Positions 44,515 to 54,584 of a stretch of 64,000 nt of DNA are shown here, piece by piece. The notes beneath the pieces were generated by a model. It searched no databases. It had not been told where the DNA came from and saw only the letters and a list, made by a program, of their open reading frames with translations. The translations under genes were made by a program, and so were the position numbers. The stretch comes from Adiantum capillus-veneris (taxonomy: Eukaryota; Streptophyta; Polypodiopsida; Polypodiales; Pteridaceae): contig CM043944.1 in NCBI GenBank assembly GCA_014529385.2, positions 179,416,240 through 179,480,239 of the forward strand, in the 5' to 3' direction. Each line of letters begins with the position of its first letter. Positions within the stretch are counted from its first letter, which is position 1.

Positions 44515-46826
44515 TGTTGGACGGGAAGCAACTCACACACCCATGAAGTGCATGCAAACACTACCTAGATCAACATAATGTCAATCGAGGACACAGATGA
44601 CACGATAGGCACACGGAGGAAATCTCTTTAGCTGAGACCATCCTACACATACAACACTCTGGAAGGCCAACTAAACCACAATCAAGAACCTCACTGCTCT
44701 CAACTACACCACCTAGCCACATACACACATACGGAAGGTAACTCACCTAATCATGCCAGATTCATATGAAACTTATTTAACACTAGATTGGTAATGGGAC
44801 ACTTTTATGTCCTGTTAAGTGACCATTTTCTTTGAATTATGTCAAGAGTTTCAAAATGGATTTTAAGGTGCTATCTGTCTAGAAAGTTGTCTCATGAGCT
44901 TAAAAAAACTCGACATTTTTTTGGAATATCAATTCCATCTTTAACCTTGTCCTTGCACAACATTTCACAACCTAAACTGTGTGAAAAAACGGATCCTGTT
45001 TTTGACTTTTTTTTTACTTTTTGCAACTATACCACTCTAGAATTCATGTTTGTGAGGTCTATAAAGCTAGAGAACTATCTTTAGTAGTCCTCAACATGTC
45101 CTGATTCTTCTAGGGAGAAATAAATGTTTAAGTTGTAAGTTATGACCAAATTACAAAAATTATCAAATCCTGTTTCTTAGCCAATTTTAGCTCTTCTATG
45201 ATTTTTTTGGTGGCTTTCATGATATCCAAATGCAGTTTTGATTTTCTATGTCGCATATTGTAACATAAAGCTAATATTCCTTGAGTTTTGGGGCATCTAA
45301 TACCCTATTTTTCATAGTAGACAACGATGGTTGATTTTGCATAGTAGACAACGATGGTTGATTTTTTCAATTATAAAAGAAAACAAAACATTCTAGTATA
45401 TCAAGTATAGCTTTTTCAATATTGTTAGTTTCTTGTGACAACTACAAGCATTTTGTAGGTAGTAACCATATCTAGTCATAAGGATCAAATTTGGCTAGAT
45501 ATTGAATAGTTTCTATGGGATTCTACAACTCATAATGTTGAACCCAGTTTTTTCATGTTTGCTGTATTTAGCACTTCATCTTTGTCCCCAAGATTCCCCT
45601 TGGTAAGAGATGTATTATTATTTTGACATGCTCCATGGCTCCTTATGAACCTAAAGGACAATAGGGAACTAAGAAAACATGCATATATTATTTGTATTGA
45701 GCGTGGTTATAGAAACTTTGATGATAGGTTTGCAGAATGGTAAAAATTCAACTTTTTTGTACCTATTTCTTTTGGCAAAACAAAAAATAGTGAGTAAGAA
45801 GCAACCATATGTTCTGACCACCAACCCATTGAAGTTAACTAGGGAATTTATCTCAAGTCCTACAAAAATCCCTAATCTTATTTTTATGCAACAAAACGTA
45901 AGAAATGACTGTTTTGATGAAAATGTGTTGGTCCATCAACTTTGGAGGCTTGGTGTGACCAAAAGATGAGAAATTTTACAAGTTTCTTATTTTTTCCATG
46001 TGTAGTAGGCCTTAAACTATAACCTCATGAAAGGATTTTACAAAATGAGTGGATCTACTATGGTTTTGGAGGTTTTTTTCAAAACCCTGAAAGGACACTT
46101 TTATGTCCTGTTAGGTTACCAACCTAGTGTTAAGGAACACCATCCCCTTCCTAGGATACACCTGTCCCTATGCTTCTACACTCAAAAACCTCACTCTAAA
46201 CCCGTCTGCGAAAAACGCGTAGGATGACAGAGCAGAATTTTGAAAGTGCCCAAAACTGAAATTTATGAGTACCTATGTGTAGGTTATGTCGCCACGATTC
46301 TATAGACTACTAGCACGCAGAAAACAGACATCGTTTGATACACTTACGGCCACAAATAGCTCGTAGATGCGTTGGCGTGTGCGCTTCGTCTCGCGTGGAA
46401 TGCTTGGCGTTGTTGCGTAGCTCTCCTCGAGCCTACAGCAATGGTGAAGTCGGATCTCCCAATGTGTTGAGCGAGCCAGGCGTAGCGAGAGGATGAAGCT
46501 CACGCTCACTCTCTTTCTTTCTCACACACAGTAGACGGCAGCGCTAAAGTTTTGATTATGAAAAAGTCCTCCTTACAAAATGACCTAGGTACCTTATATA
46601 CTAAGGCTACCTTAGGTTTAACCAAAAATGGGGTTGAAAGGGTCAAATGCTTTCTATTTACAATATTAATCTAGAAGTGCCATTGCACCCCCGCTTCTGA
46701 AACTACAATAACTACTCATTACAAATGACGTTTATGGCCATAATCCGCAGCATTTCATAACTCGCAAAAGATAAGACTTTGGTACGAAACTTGAGTTATG
46801 TTGTGTTGTGGACCCAGCGGTCAACA
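44515..46826 (-). repeat. E3 5' LTR with a transposon inside
   Basis: Apart from the inserted element (44781-46129 plus one TTAA) the LTR is about 959 bp and closely matches the 3' LTR (957 bp) with scattered substitutions and a short deletion near 44630. It starts (minus) TGTTGACCGCTGGGTCCACA-type sequence and ends GTCCAACA. Confidence 0.85.
44781..46129 (+). mobile_element. piggyBac-like non-autonomous transposon, copy 1
   Basis: 1349 bp with inverted ends CACTAGATTGGTAA … TTACCAACCTAGTG, flanked by TTAA on both sides (44777-44780, 46130-46133). The empty site is visible in the other E3 LTR (38335-38338). Both ends carry a subterminal GGACACTTTTATGTCC. TTAA-specific insertion with CAC/CCC-type ends is a piggyBac hallmark. 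The longest frame, 45679-45969 (96 codons, QKIVSKKQPYVLTTNPLKL), is conserved in copy 2 but shows no transposase motif that I recognise. The left flank has four extra bases (TTAT) compared with the empty site. Confidence 0.75.
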
Positions 46827-47290
46827 ACTACCGCTTTGATACAAACTCAATATCTACTATCTTCCCAGTTTTGTAGACCATTTTCCCAATTTATGTAACT
46901 CTTCAATTATTTTTTATTGGAACATGAACCTAAAGATAATCAAACTTCTCATCGATTACCTTGGTTGATTTAACAAGAAATCATCTTTAGTACCTCTTTA
47001 AAAACACTTTTGCAAATACAGATAAGTCATTTGGAATCATCACCAGAACTTCGCATTCTTCATTTGATCACTACGTTCAAACGAGAGGGAAAATAATCTA
47101 TGACAAGATTTGGCCATACCACTATAAGTTCTCTTCTATATTTGTTTTCTCATTACAGAGTCATTTAACATATTCAGGAGCTGTGTGAGACAAAATACAC
47201 TTGTCACTTGACATCTACATTCGCTCTCTTCTTCCAAACCTTGAACGTGACAAAGAAGCATATCATGCCATATTTGCTTTTCCCACAATG

Positions 47291-47386
<96 letters not shown>

Positions 47387-47523
47387 AGAGATGCTAACAA
47401 TATGCAGTTATCACAGTAAGAGACATGCAAGATGCTTACAATGTAAAATCCATTTGCACACAACACCACCTTCAAATACTTCCCACTTGAACATTCAAAT
47501 AGCCAAGACAGCTACAATCAACC
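46827..47523 (-). repeat. Inverted copy of the F-box 3' flank
   Basis: The complement matches 55849-56470 from the bases around the F-box stop codon (ggttgattgtagctgtcttg) through gggaagtat, gtaagcatctt, the microsatellite position and aatatggtaaatgac to the tatcaaagcggtagt text, where E3's 5' LTR begins. It is joined on the right to a gypsy integrase fragment, with the same junction as at 62.2 kb. Confidence 0.85.
47292..47383. repeat. (TG)n(GA)n microsatellite
   Basis: (TG)n at 47292-47335 then (GA)n to 47383. The same compound microsatellite occurs inverted at 62342-62447; the 55.98-kb copy has only a C run. ORFs reading through it are not real. Confidence 0.95.
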
Positions 47524-48425
47524 TACAAACGGATGTCCAAAGTGAGATAGTCAATCTATGTACAACATTGAAAATCTAGGTACAAGATTGAATTTCTCTT
47601 TGGCCTATCACCCACAAACGGATGGCCAAAGTGAGATAGTCAATCTTACGATTATATATCTACTAAATACATATGTTACACAAGTAGATAAAGGCTCACG
47701 ATTGGACAATTACTTACCCCTTGTAGAGTATGCATACAATAATATTGTACATACTTCTATTGGCAAGGAACCTTTGAGATCATAGATGGAAGACCTAAAA
47801 GTCCCTTGCTACTTAAAGTACATGGGAAGATCTTCGTTGCCGATGAGTATAGCCGTGACCTACAAGAATCTTTTCAAAAGTTTAAGGAGGTTATATCCAG
47901 CTCTCAACAAAGGAAAAAAGTTGTTGCTGACAAGCACAAAAGGGCCTTAACGTTCATCGAAAATGATTGGGTCTTACTTAAGTTTCCCAAGGCTCAACTG
48001 AGGCAAATGATGGGCAAAAATCCTATGGGCCATCAAAAGTATTATGTTAAACACGCAAAAAGATGATATGGTTCTTTTCAAATCTTGAAGCCAATCAATA
48101 AAATGGCTTATCAACTCAAGCTGCCGAACCATTGGCTCATACACAATGCTTTTCATGTGAGCCCACTTAAGCCCTACGAAGGAGAGCCACCAGGTGAACC
48201 AATTATTGAAGACCCTCAAGAAATCGAAGAACAAGAAGAGGTGCAATAACCCAAAGCTATCCTTTGGCATGAAGACAAGGTAGTACGACATGGTAATATT
48301 ATCTGTGATGGTATCTTATTAAGTTCAAAAATTATCCTTTTGACGATGCTAGATGGATGCAAGGATTACAACTTAAGGATAGTATAAACATTGTCAATGC
48401 TTACAATGCTACATTAGAGTAAGCT
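47524..48425 (+). pseudogene. Gypsy D integrase fragment
   Basis: Encodes the integrase end: HPQTDGQSEIVNLTI (the catalytic Glu region), LPLVEYAYNNIVHTSIGK, LLLKVHGKIFVADEYS, then ENDWVLLKFPKAQLRQMMGKNP and NHWLIHNAFHVSPLKPYEG. An ~85-bp stretch including ACGGATGNCCAAAGTGAGAT is tandemly duplicated at the 5' junction (47524-47645), as it is in gypsy C. Stops at 48063-48065 and elsewhere. The uninterrupted TTAA at 47947-47950 is the empty site of transposon copy 2. The 3' tail ends near 48.48 kb. Confidence 0.85.
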
Positions 48426-49316
48426 AATGTACATGTTTCTTTTAAATAAACAATGTTTTTATCTTATAAGATTAATTCTCTTTTTATTGTGCACAAAATA
48501 AGTATATATTGACACGTACATAGTGCATGCTACAAGATCTATCTTGTATTTTTTTAGATACATAATTATATTTTCTATAGTGTACATATGCATATTTAAG
48601 TATAATAATAAGCCTTCTATCTCATCCTATTATTTTTCTCAAGGGTAACATATCCTTACTTTACCATCAGAAAATACTATGGGAAAAGCATCAATAGCTC
48701 CGCCTCTTTAACTTGGGGCAAAAAGCATTGATTCTTTATTTCTACTCTTTCATTATCATCTCACCCTAGCTAGATCCTATATCTAGGGTAAACTCCAATA
48801 TATATATATTCTATGTATTTTTTATACTTTTCTTATATTTCTTTTTAAATAGCTACTAGGAGAGAATCAAATCCTAGTGGGACACTAGGTGGCATGATTT
48901 CAAAGATACACTTATTTTAATGCATTATTGCAAGCATGATTACAAAAATTTGTCAAGGAGCAATGTCATGCTTTCATATGGCATGAGGTGTCCTTTGGAA
49001 TTAAATGAAAGTCTAGGCTAAGGAGACCACATGAAGACTTTTGCTGCCATAAATGGACCCTATTTTGATGAATTTTTTACACAAGGTTCCAATCCGAATT
49101 GGAAAACGAGTTTAAAATGAAAATCGTAGCTAATGAGCTGAAGTTTTTTCCCATATTTTTACTTTTTTATTTGGAGCCACGGTTGGGGAGATATGATCAA
49201 AATACTGGACCCCAGTCTGCCCACATCATGCAGGGGCAGCTCATTTCCAACTTTTCCAATTCCTGTTCACACTGGCTCCTCTCTTCTTGTGTAAACCCTT
49301 GGGGGTTCCCTTCACC

Positions 49317-49324
49317 TATAAAAG
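49317..49324 (+). promoter_or_regulatory. TATA-like box
   Basis: TATAAAAG followed by GGGGACC and a pyrimidine-rich stretch, as in plant LTR promoters. No gene follows directly. Confidence 0.35.
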
Positions 49325-49660
49325 GGGACCTCTTCTTCCTTGGAAGGAACTCAAGCATTCAAGCCATTGATGAGAGGAATTCTCGAGGGAGTGAGTAGTA
49401 ATGCCTAATTGTACTTAGCCATTAACATAAGCCCAAGCCTACACTTTCTCCTAGAGGGAGACTAGTCATTCTTGCAACAAGCTAACCTTGGAAGATCAAC
49501 TCTAATCAAAGAAGGTCTTGCACTTGGTGTATCAATCAAAGTGGAATTATCCACTCTTCTTCTCTCTCCCATCAATAATGGTGCCGAAGGGTTTCAAGTA
49601 AGATGTGTTCTACATTGATGTTTTCTTGATTTCTTGTTGTTTTCATTTTCATCTCTAATC

Positions 49661-49664
<4 letters not shown>

Positions 49665-49696
<32 letters not shown>
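49665..49696. repeat. (AT)n microsatellite
   Basis: Sixteen uninterrupted AT units. Confidence 0.95.
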
Positions 49697-49700
<4 letters not shown>

Positions 49701-50150
49701 CTAATATCATCTCCTTAACCAAACCTATCTCTCTCATTCTTAGTAATTCATCCTCTCTAGGTTCTCTTTGCTATAGGTATATCTCTCCCCGCAGTATCCT
49801 TATTGCCTACGGGCAAGAATAGGGCTTGGGAGGGAAACTTCTCATCTCTTCACGTCTCTCATATCTACATTTCTCACATACTATCCTAGATGAATAACCC
49901 ACATGATGATCATTTCTATCGCTTTCACTCTGTACGATCTATTAGAATTAACGTATGGATTAGCCGTAAAATACACTTTCAACAACGTATAGTGTTTCTC
50001 TTCGGCCCTGAAAGGCTCAATGAAATACTTCTATCACCGGATCCCATCATACTACCTCTCATAGACTATAATTTTTCTTTTGATGTAAGCGTAGTTATCT
50101 TGCTATGAACCAAGAGGATTTGTACACACAATTAATCCCAATCACTAGAC

Positions 50151-50459
50151 AAAATATATATATTATGGTAAGCACAAAGCTACAATTCGTAGCCTATTTG
50201 GTTAGCCAAGATTGAATGCCATTAACTCATCCATTAACCCTTTCATATTACCCATGATACAATATGACCATAGCCTTGATGTTTTCATCTTCGTATTGTT
50301 TTGACATTCTCTTTTGCGTTCTTTCTTTGTGTGTGTGAGTGCAAGAGAGAAAGAGTGAGTCTTCTTTGATTGCACTTCTTTCCAAACCCTAGTCTTTATG
50401 GCATCTATGGTTTAACTCCTTCATATAGTTTTTGTTGAGTTCTCTCACAAACTCTCACA
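50151..50459. other. No gene seen
   Basis: AT-rich DNA with a short GT/GA-rich patch near 50330-50360; no frame or repeat was recognised. Confidence 0.35.
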
Positions 50460-51540
50460 GCCATAAGCCCGGTGCTTTCCTGGCAAGACCGCAAATTTCT
50501 CGACAACGTATTGGCAAGCATCATTATGGATATACAGTTTTGGTTAGTTTTTGCTAAATGCATGCACACTAGGTATTATGGGCCCTAGTGTTTAGCAAGG
50601 TATGATTTGGAACGGCATGCATATTCCACAGATTGTTGCTTATGAAGCATTTTGCACTCTATGTGCACTATCTCTCTGAGATGACTTTTGGATCCACTAA
50701 ATCACCAACAGAGGTCATGGCTCGGTTTGGGACGTTTGTGGATTTTTTCAAGTTAACCACGATGGTTATTTCGGACATTGTTGATTCTTCACCAATGTTA
50801 AACACTACTGTGATTTCCCGTTTACTATTCATCTGGGACGACTGTCTGTAAACCGTGAGGAAAACACACCTCAGTACTGTCAGTTATCCAAGGGGATAGG
50901 CAGATTACAAAGATTAAAAAGAGTAATCTTTTGCTAAAGGATCTGCTAAGAGCATACGTTAACACAACGCATTTCTAAATAGATGATTTTCTCCCTATTC
51001 TAGAATTTGCTTAAGTATGATTTTCGACTTTGAACACCTCTTGTGGTGGGGTTGGAGATTGTGTCAATACTTTCATACGTCAAGGACTTACCAGGTGTGC
51101 TGACAGAGTACGTTGGCAAGTAACCTTCATTAGGGATGAACATGTAATGGACTGTTCAAGATACTCAGGCGAGTAGGAAATCTGGCTCACAACTTCATGG
51201 AAAGTTACGGCAAGGTTTCCTTGCATTATTCCAGTACCTTCAGAAGATCTGAAAACTGGTTATGCCTTTGGACAACTCTTAGTTGTGGTTCCTCCTTTAC
51301 AACACTCAAGTGAGTTATAAATGGAGTTACCATTTAGACCCAAGTGGTTACAAACGGACAACAATGTTGAAAATCAAGATATTCATCTTGGTTTCATTGA
51401 ACCTCCTCACTGCACCAATTATCGGTCATATAGACAACTGGCTCACTTGTGGGACGTCAATAAAAGAGAACACCAGTATTCTTAAGAAGATGTTACTACT
51501 TGTGTTTTTGAGGACGAAAACTCTTCCTTAAGGGGGAAGT
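50460..51540 (+). pseudogene. Ty3-like integrase/pol fragment
   Basis: LLMKHFALYVHYLSEM followed by TMVISDIVDSSPMLNTTVIS resembles the integrase core of a plant Ty3-type element (the SD before a short loop being the second catalytic Asp). The rest is strongly decayed. The region ends in VFEDENSSLRGK and a polypurine tract (aagggggaag, 51530-51539) directly before TGTCAGGACACGGG, so it is the 3' end of an element interior. Confidence 0.5.
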
Positions 51541-51542
51541 AA

Positions 51543-51732
51543 TGTCAGGACACGGGTCCTGTACCCTAAGAACTAGGCTAGGCAAGGACTACGGCCAAGG
51601 GCCGGGCTAGGCAGTGTGGACAGGGGATCCGTCTAGGGCAAGGGGCTAGGAGCCCACCTATAAAGGGAGGTTGGGAGGAGGATCCAGGAGAGCCTAGTTG
51701 CCTAGTTTCTTACAGTTACACGAGATCATGAC
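51543..51732 (+). repeat. Short LTR-like segment after a polypurine tract
   Basis: Starts TGTCAGGACACGGGTCC immediately after the polypurine tract; GC-rich, with no clear right end and no primer site before the following gag-protease frame. Probably a truncated LTR. Confidence 0.4.
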
Positions 51733-52366
51733 ATGAGTGATGGAAGTCCTAGCCATAAAAGAGGGAAATAGGTTGAAACAGGTACAGGTAGAGAGAAGAA
51801 GAAGAGAAAACCCAAGCAACATCACAATGCATCCGACTTTCCTTCGGGAGAAGGGCAACCAAATTATAGTTTAAGGGCTGATTTGGTGAGTAGAAAGGCT
51901 GATGTTACCTTTGGGCAACTCATGGAGATGTGTCCTAAGTTGAAGAGGTAGTGGAAGTCTGTAGTCAACCCCATGAAGAAGGAGCTTGCAAGGGGGTCTG
52001 TGAGAGTCCTGTCTTTGAATGAGCTACCTGATATATGCCCTACTATGGATGCATGGCATAGAGAGGCGTATATTGATGGAGGTGCACAGGTATGTGTTAT
52101 TACTCAAGCTTGTGTATCAAAGTTGGGACTCAACATGGTGAAGAATTCAGGTTTTCGCATAAAGCTTGCCAACCAATCAAGGGTGAAGTGTTTAAGAGTT
52201 ATAAAGGACTTGGAGGTGGATATATTTTAGGTTAAAGTGATGGTCAATTTTCATGTTATGCGTGCGGGTATCGGTGCATTCCCTCTCATCCTTGATTAAC
52301 CAACCGGTTTAGGGTTCTTGACTAGCATACAAAGAGAACACATAATGAACGAGGTCATCTAGACAC
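51733..52366 (+). pseudogene. Ty3-like gag-protease fragment
   Basis: One frame from ATG 51733 with four in-frame stops and no frameshift: basic KKKRKPKQHHNAS, VSRKADVTFGQLMEMCPKLKR, then the protease start EAYIDGGAQVCVITQACVSKL (D-G-G-A active site), VKCLRVIKDLEVDIF and FHVMRAGIGAFPLILD. The order gag end, protease and the DGGA motif are those of a plant Ty3 family different from gypsy A-D and from E1/E3. It sits directly after an LTR-like segment, in the same direction as the pol fragment before it. Confidence 0.7.
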
Positions 52367-52439
52367 TCTTTCTCTTTCCTCATCCACCCTGACATGTTTT
52401 TTGCAATACGATCATACACTACAAGTCGTTTTTCATCCA

Positions 52440-53428
52440 AGGCCTCTTTCTTGGATGCACTCGCTTTAGATGTGCTAACATCTGAGCACCTATATCCGCA
52501 AGCTTCGCTATGGCTTTGTCTAGGGTGGCCTTACCTTGGGATACCTGAACATTTACAATGGATTTGGTAGTAGATGCACTCTTTTGCATATCCTCCATGG
52601 CCTCACTTGTAGGAACTTGCTTCCCACTTTCTCAAGCCTCTTCCTCGTGTGATGGAGCTAGCATGGCTAATGCACACCACAGGAGCTCTATTGTGCATGT
52701 AATCATCTACAATATCAAACCATTTACATGTATATATTCACCAAGGTTGCATTGTAAGCTTTATCTTCTTTATACTGGATGTAGACTCATTACCACTTCT
52801 TGCGACAACATTCACCATCTTTATCAAAATCAGTGTAATATGATGCTAGACGGACTGCAATCTTTCTCCACAATATAGCCTTGTTTTTTTTGTGGCTTAT
52901 TAATTCATCATTTAAGCCTCCCCTAATGTGTACAAGTTGTTCTACCCAATAGTCTTTCCATAGTGATTTTCTCTTTCCCTCCTTCTCTTCTAGGTTTATC
53001 TTTGGAACTTTGCTTTTTGATGCCTTGCTTTCCTTGGGAGGGTCATCGAAAGCACACTAATCACCTCCTCTCTTGCGTGGCTTGGTGGCCTTCACTAGCT
53101 TCATTGCATCAGCATTAATGGTCTCCTTGGGGACACATCCCTTTTTAGTAGATGCAATGGGCGGACTTGGGGTTTTATAGGAGGACATATGTCTAACTAG
53201 TGGTGCATGCGCATGGCGGTTGTTGTCTACGACATGCATTGGTGATAGACAAGCAAAGGGACTAGGCACCGGGCTAGGCGACCGGAGTGAAACCATCTCA
53301 AGGGCATGCTATTGAGAAAAAGGGGATGCATTAAGCTATGTAAATGCATAGAAAGAGTGTGATGCATGCAATGTGTTGTCGTTGTACTCTAGTCGAGAGT
53401 CGGCTTGAGAGAATTGTTGGGAATCCAT
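52440..53428 (-). pseudogene. Trihelix/Myb-SANT-like protein, in-frame stops only
   Basis: One minus-strand frame from ATG 53426-53428 (MDSQQFSQADSRLEYNDNT) runs past several in-frame stops (for example near 53340 and at 53054-53056) to about 52440 with no frameshift. After a Pro/Ser-rich N-terminus comes KSLWKDYWVEQLVHIRGGLN, then KNKAILWRKIAVRLASYYTD, DGECCRKKW and VYIQYKEDKAYN: the three-helix pattern of trihelix or Myb/SANT-like DNA-binding domains. A C-terminal coiled-coil-like part follows (KATLDKAIAKLADIGAQM). It could be a host transcription factor relic or the Myb-like accessory protein of a PIF/Harbinger transposon; no transposase is next to it. Confidence 0.65.
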
Positions 53429-54259
53429 GGCGTCCTACATCAAAACAGTCTTTGTGAACTTCATAATTTTAATGATAGCAAGGTAGAAACAAAATGCACC
53501 AAACTCTCACAAAGCAATCATAAAGTGAGGGAATGAGCAGCTCCACTCTACACCGTGAACAATTAGCCTAATGAAACACCATAGAACTCTACCCGTTTTC
53601 TCTACATCATCAACCTTGAAAATGAAGCACTGTATTAATCATGTTGTGCATTACCTATAAGATATACAGTAGAGGCAACCAACGCAGCAACCGTCGGCTC
53701 AGCAATAGCTCTTTCCACCCTCGCACTGTCGATGGCAGTTAGGTTCAGAAGCGAACTTCCAGCAGCTCTGCCTCCACCTTGGGACTGTCAAAACAACAAC
53801 ACCGATAGGGACTCATGAGCTGCAGCAACAACTATCAGACACCAGACATGTCTTGGCAAGGAGCGTAGCTAGCAGCCTCGGGCAAGCAGAGACATCGAGA
53901 AATGGAGCGGATATATAGGAAGAAAGCAAGCAGAGGGAGGGAGGGAGAGAATAGGAGCCGGAGCTCGAGATCTTGCTACGAGTTGGCACATTGTAGGAGA
54001 AGAAATACCATTGCTCCTAATTTATATTTCGCATGGCAAGCACGCTTGTGATTGGATAGAGGTGGATGGTCCACACGCTTCGGACACTTTCACTCCAAGG
54101 TTGGACGTCTCAGTCTGCCACGATGGCATGGCCAGCACGGTGTCCGTGTGCCGTCTGAATTGCCTCTCGCTTGGCCGTAGTGAGAACGCATCCTTGAGAA
54201 GCTTGCTGATATTTTGACTTGGCTTGCTTACCCTGCTTTTCGACGCATCGAAGCGGCAT
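53429..54259. other. Upstream region of F-box gene; no gene seen
   Basis: Contains a GAG-rich purine patch (53920-53960). Overlapping ORFs at 54011-54217 and antisense at 54022-54534 have no supporting feature; the antisense one owes its length to the minisatellite. Confidence 0.35.
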
Positions 54260-54560
54260 AACCGTAAAGAGGACCAGGGACATGGAGAAGGAGGGCAGCG
54301 GCAGGGGGCAGGGACAGGGATAGAGAGAACGAGCACAAGGGCTCGCAGGACATGGAGAAGGAGAGCAGGGGCAGGGGCAGGGACAGGGACAGAGAGAAGG
54401 AGCACAAGGGCTCGCACAGGGATAGGGACGGGGACAGGGAGAAGGAGAGCAGGGGCAACGGCAGGGGCAGGGACAGGGACAGAGACAGAGAGAAGAAGCA
54501 CAAGGGCTCGCAAAGGGAGAAGCTTGCCTGGCAAAGGACAGGAAGAGGGACAGGGCCAGG
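54260..54560 (+). repeat. Purine-rich minisatellite reading as RD/RE repeats
   Basis: Diverged units built on gggacagggacagagagaag and gagcacaagggctcgca recur four to five times. One plus-strand frame (54352-54588) reads GRGRDRDREKEHKGSHRDRD and DRDRDREKKHKGSQREK, like the RD/RE domains of spliceosomal proteins. It may be a remnant exon of such a gene, or simply a minisatellite. It ends 25-30 bp before the F-box start. Confidence 0.6.
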
Positions 54561-54584
54561 GAGAATCTGCATTGTCATCTTGAC

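Larger units (their letters stand above)
38067..46826 (-). mobile_element. E3: tRNA-Asp-primed LTR retrotransposon without RT
   Basis: Two LTRs of about 957 bp (39023-38067 is the 3' one; 46826-44515 the 5' one, enlarged by a transposon), a tRNA-Asp primer site, a polypurine tract and a 5.5-kb interior. The interior holds a short leader with a palindrome, a gag-end and protease reading frame and a captured DEAD-box helicase fragment. No RT, RNase H or integrase is visible. The 5-bp flanks (aagtg and actac) do not match and belong to unrelated sequences (gypsy B gag; F-box 3' flank), so the present arrangement may be recombinant. Related to E1 by LTR and protein similarity. Confidence 0.8.
48426..50150. 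other. Non-coding, promoter-like and microsatellite DNA
   Basis: The gypsy tail ends near 48.48 kb. From 49.0 kb the sequence resembles an LTR or promoter, with TATAAAAG at 49317-49324 and a downstream purine/pyrimidine-rich leader. An (AT)n run lies at 49665-49696. No gene is seen. Confidence 0.4.

Noticed and set aside
44781-46129. CACTA (En/Spm) element because the ends start CACTA
   Set aside because: CACTA elements make 3-bp target duplications; here the empty sites show that exactly TTAA is shared by both flanks, and the ends read CACTAG or CATTAG.
38067-46826. E3 as a simple insertion into gypsy B gag
   Set aside because: The 5-bp flanks differ and the right flank is F-box 3' flank sequence, not the rest of gypsy B gag.
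47201-47475. ORFs with long Val-Cys, Arg-Glu or Thr-His runs
   Set aside because: Direct readings of (TG)n(GA)n; the same applies at 57754-58222, 62149-62640 and 63687-63938.
54022-54583. Long minus-strand ORFs rich in Leu, Ser and Pro near the F-box gene
   Set aside because: They are antisense readings of the purine-rich minisatellite.
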